DNA of 6,541 bases from Chloroflexota bacterium (GTDB taxonomy: Bacteria; Chloroflexota; UBA6077; CF-72): positions 1-6,541 of the forward strand of contig JAFAWJ010000382.1 of assembly GCA_019242065.1 (NCBI GenBank), written 5' to 3'. The position numbers and the translations under genes were made by a program. Numbering within the stretch: the first letter of the stretch is position 1; each line of letters starts with the position of its first letter. Below are positions 5,784 to 6,541 of the stretch, piece after piece. The notes below the pieces were generated by a model that was given only the letters and a program-made list of their open reading frames with translations, did no database searches and was not told the DNA's origin.

Positions 5784-6541
5784 AGTGCAGGGCGAAGTAG
5801 ATGCGGACGGCGTTGGCGGCGGCTGGCGGTGCGTCGTACAGGACCAGACTGGCCGCGTCCCGCGACTGGATCGCCCAGCACACGTCGCCCGCGACGGTAG
5901 CGCCGTTGCCGACGACTGCCGCCGGTAGTCCGTTGCTCAGGTTGCCGCAGGCGCTGCTGACCGACAGGTAGGGAGTCGAGCTGGCGCCGACCGCCCGCAT
6001 GCGAGTGCTGGCATCGAAGGCACGCGCGTCGGCGCTCGTGTTGGTGAGCTGGACGCGTGCCACGAAGAACTGGCTGTCGGGTGGGGGCGCCGGTCGGCCC
6101 GGATTTTGCGTCAAGAGGTCCCTGGTCGCGTCCGGCTCGGTGTTGAGTACTTTGAGCTGCCAACCATCGCTGAGCGTCGCACTGGCATTCAGCGGCACGG
6201 GATTCTCGCGGCTGCCAGCCAGATTCGTCGCGGGCGCCGGCGTTCCCAGATGCGGAGTGGCGGGCGTTGCGCTCACCGCGGCTGGCAGCAGAGTCGGCGT
6301 TGCCGCCGGCGTGCTCGCCGCGGGTGTGGACGGCATGGCCGGCCCTTGCAGGTAGCTGCCTGCGTCGCCGGCATCGTAGAGGCCAGCGAGGTCGTCGTCG
6401 GAGATAGGGTCCGGCTCGAGCGTGAAGCGCTGACCGCCGATCACGGCGTACAGCGTGCCGTCGTTGGCCTGCACGATGTGCCAGGACAACGGCTGGGCGT
6501 GCGCTACTGCCACCAGGAGCAGGCTCAGGCAGGCGCCGATC
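5782..6541 (-). CDS. Secreted protein with Pro/Ala/Thr linker and DUF4352-like domain, N-terminus cut by window edge
   Basis: The frame is open from the right edge (codons from 6540) to the TGA at 5782-5784. Reading in from the edge gives IGACLSLLLVAVAHAQPLSW: a hydrophobic core followed by AHA|Q, a good signal peptidase I site. The GTG at 6513 therefore lies inside the signal peptide, and the true start is outside the window. The following residue ranges are counted from that GTG. The mature protein begins with a small domain (LYAVIGGQRFTLEPDPISDDDLAGLYDAG, about 21-49). A low-complexity linker rich in Pro, Ala and Thr follows (about 57-97). The C-terminal beta-rich domain (about 100-243) starts with SRENPVPLNASATLSDGWQLKV and includes FFVARVQLTNTS. 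It has two cysteines (CGN near 188 and VCWAI near 211) that could form a disulfide outside the cell. The pattern resembles DUF4352/immunoprotective extracellular domains of unknown function. It is convergent with the broken hydrolase and not part of its operon. Export is well supported, function unknown. Confidence 0.8.
   Translation of the reverse strand, partial: IGACLSLLLVAVAHAQPLSWHIVQANDGTLYAVIGGQRFTLEPDPISDDDLAGLYDAGDAGSYLQGPAMPSTPAASTPAATPTLLPAAVSATPATPHLGTPAPATNLAGSRENPVPLNASATLSDGWQLKVLNTEPDATRDLLTQNPGRPAPPPDSQFFVARVQLTNTSADARAFDASTRMRAVGASSTPYLSVSSACGNLSNGLPAAVVGNGATVAGDVCWAIQSRDAASLVLYDAPPAAANAVRIYFALH

Overview
The window is GC-rich with strong G/C preference at third codon positions and long spurious antisense reading frames. 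It looks like bacterial DNA from a GC-rich environmental lineage. The gene content (an EstB-type serine hydrolase, a mandelate-racemase-like enolase homologue, and a secreted DUF4352-like protein with a Pro/Ala/Thr linker) would suit Chloroflexota, or less likely Actinomycetota. That assignment is inference: there is no rRNA, tRNA or other marker gene here. I see no CRISPR array, insertion sequence, tRNA or rRNA.

Left part, minus strand (3437 down to 1): three genes run in the same direction with gaps of 64 and 75 bases and probably form one transcription unit. In order of transcription they are an enolase-superfamily (mandelate racemase/sugar-acid dehydratase-like) protein starting at GTG 3437, a class C beta-lactamase-like serine hydrolase of the EstB type, and a PCMH-type FAD-linked oxidase that runs off the left edge. 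One reading is an oxidation / lactone or ester hydrolysis / hydroxy-acid dehydration or racemisation route. The substrate cannot be read from the sequence.

Middle, plus strand (3488 to 5754): only 50 bases separate the enolase homologue from a divergent ClpP-like gene. That protein keeps the ClpP fold landmarks but has lost all three catalytic triad residues, as in ClpR-type pseudoproteases. After a 127-base gap with no gene come a protein with two carboxymuconolactone-decarboxylase/AhpD-like segments and, 24 bases later, a metallo-beta-lactamase-fold gene. The latter is broken: its two ends are in different frames, the middle of the domain is missing, and the first metal motif is damaged.

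Right end, minus strand (6541 to 5782): a secreted protein converges on the broken gene. It has a signal peptide that starts outside the window, a low-complexity linker and a C-terminal beta-rich domain resembling DUF4352. The short convergent gap holds an inverted repeat.

The most notable points are the triad-less ClpP homologue, the non-canonical active site of the enolase homologue (the Lys and Asp acid/base positions of mandelate racemase appear as His and Gly), and the internally deleted metallo-hydrolase. I did not find a clearly new multi-gene system.
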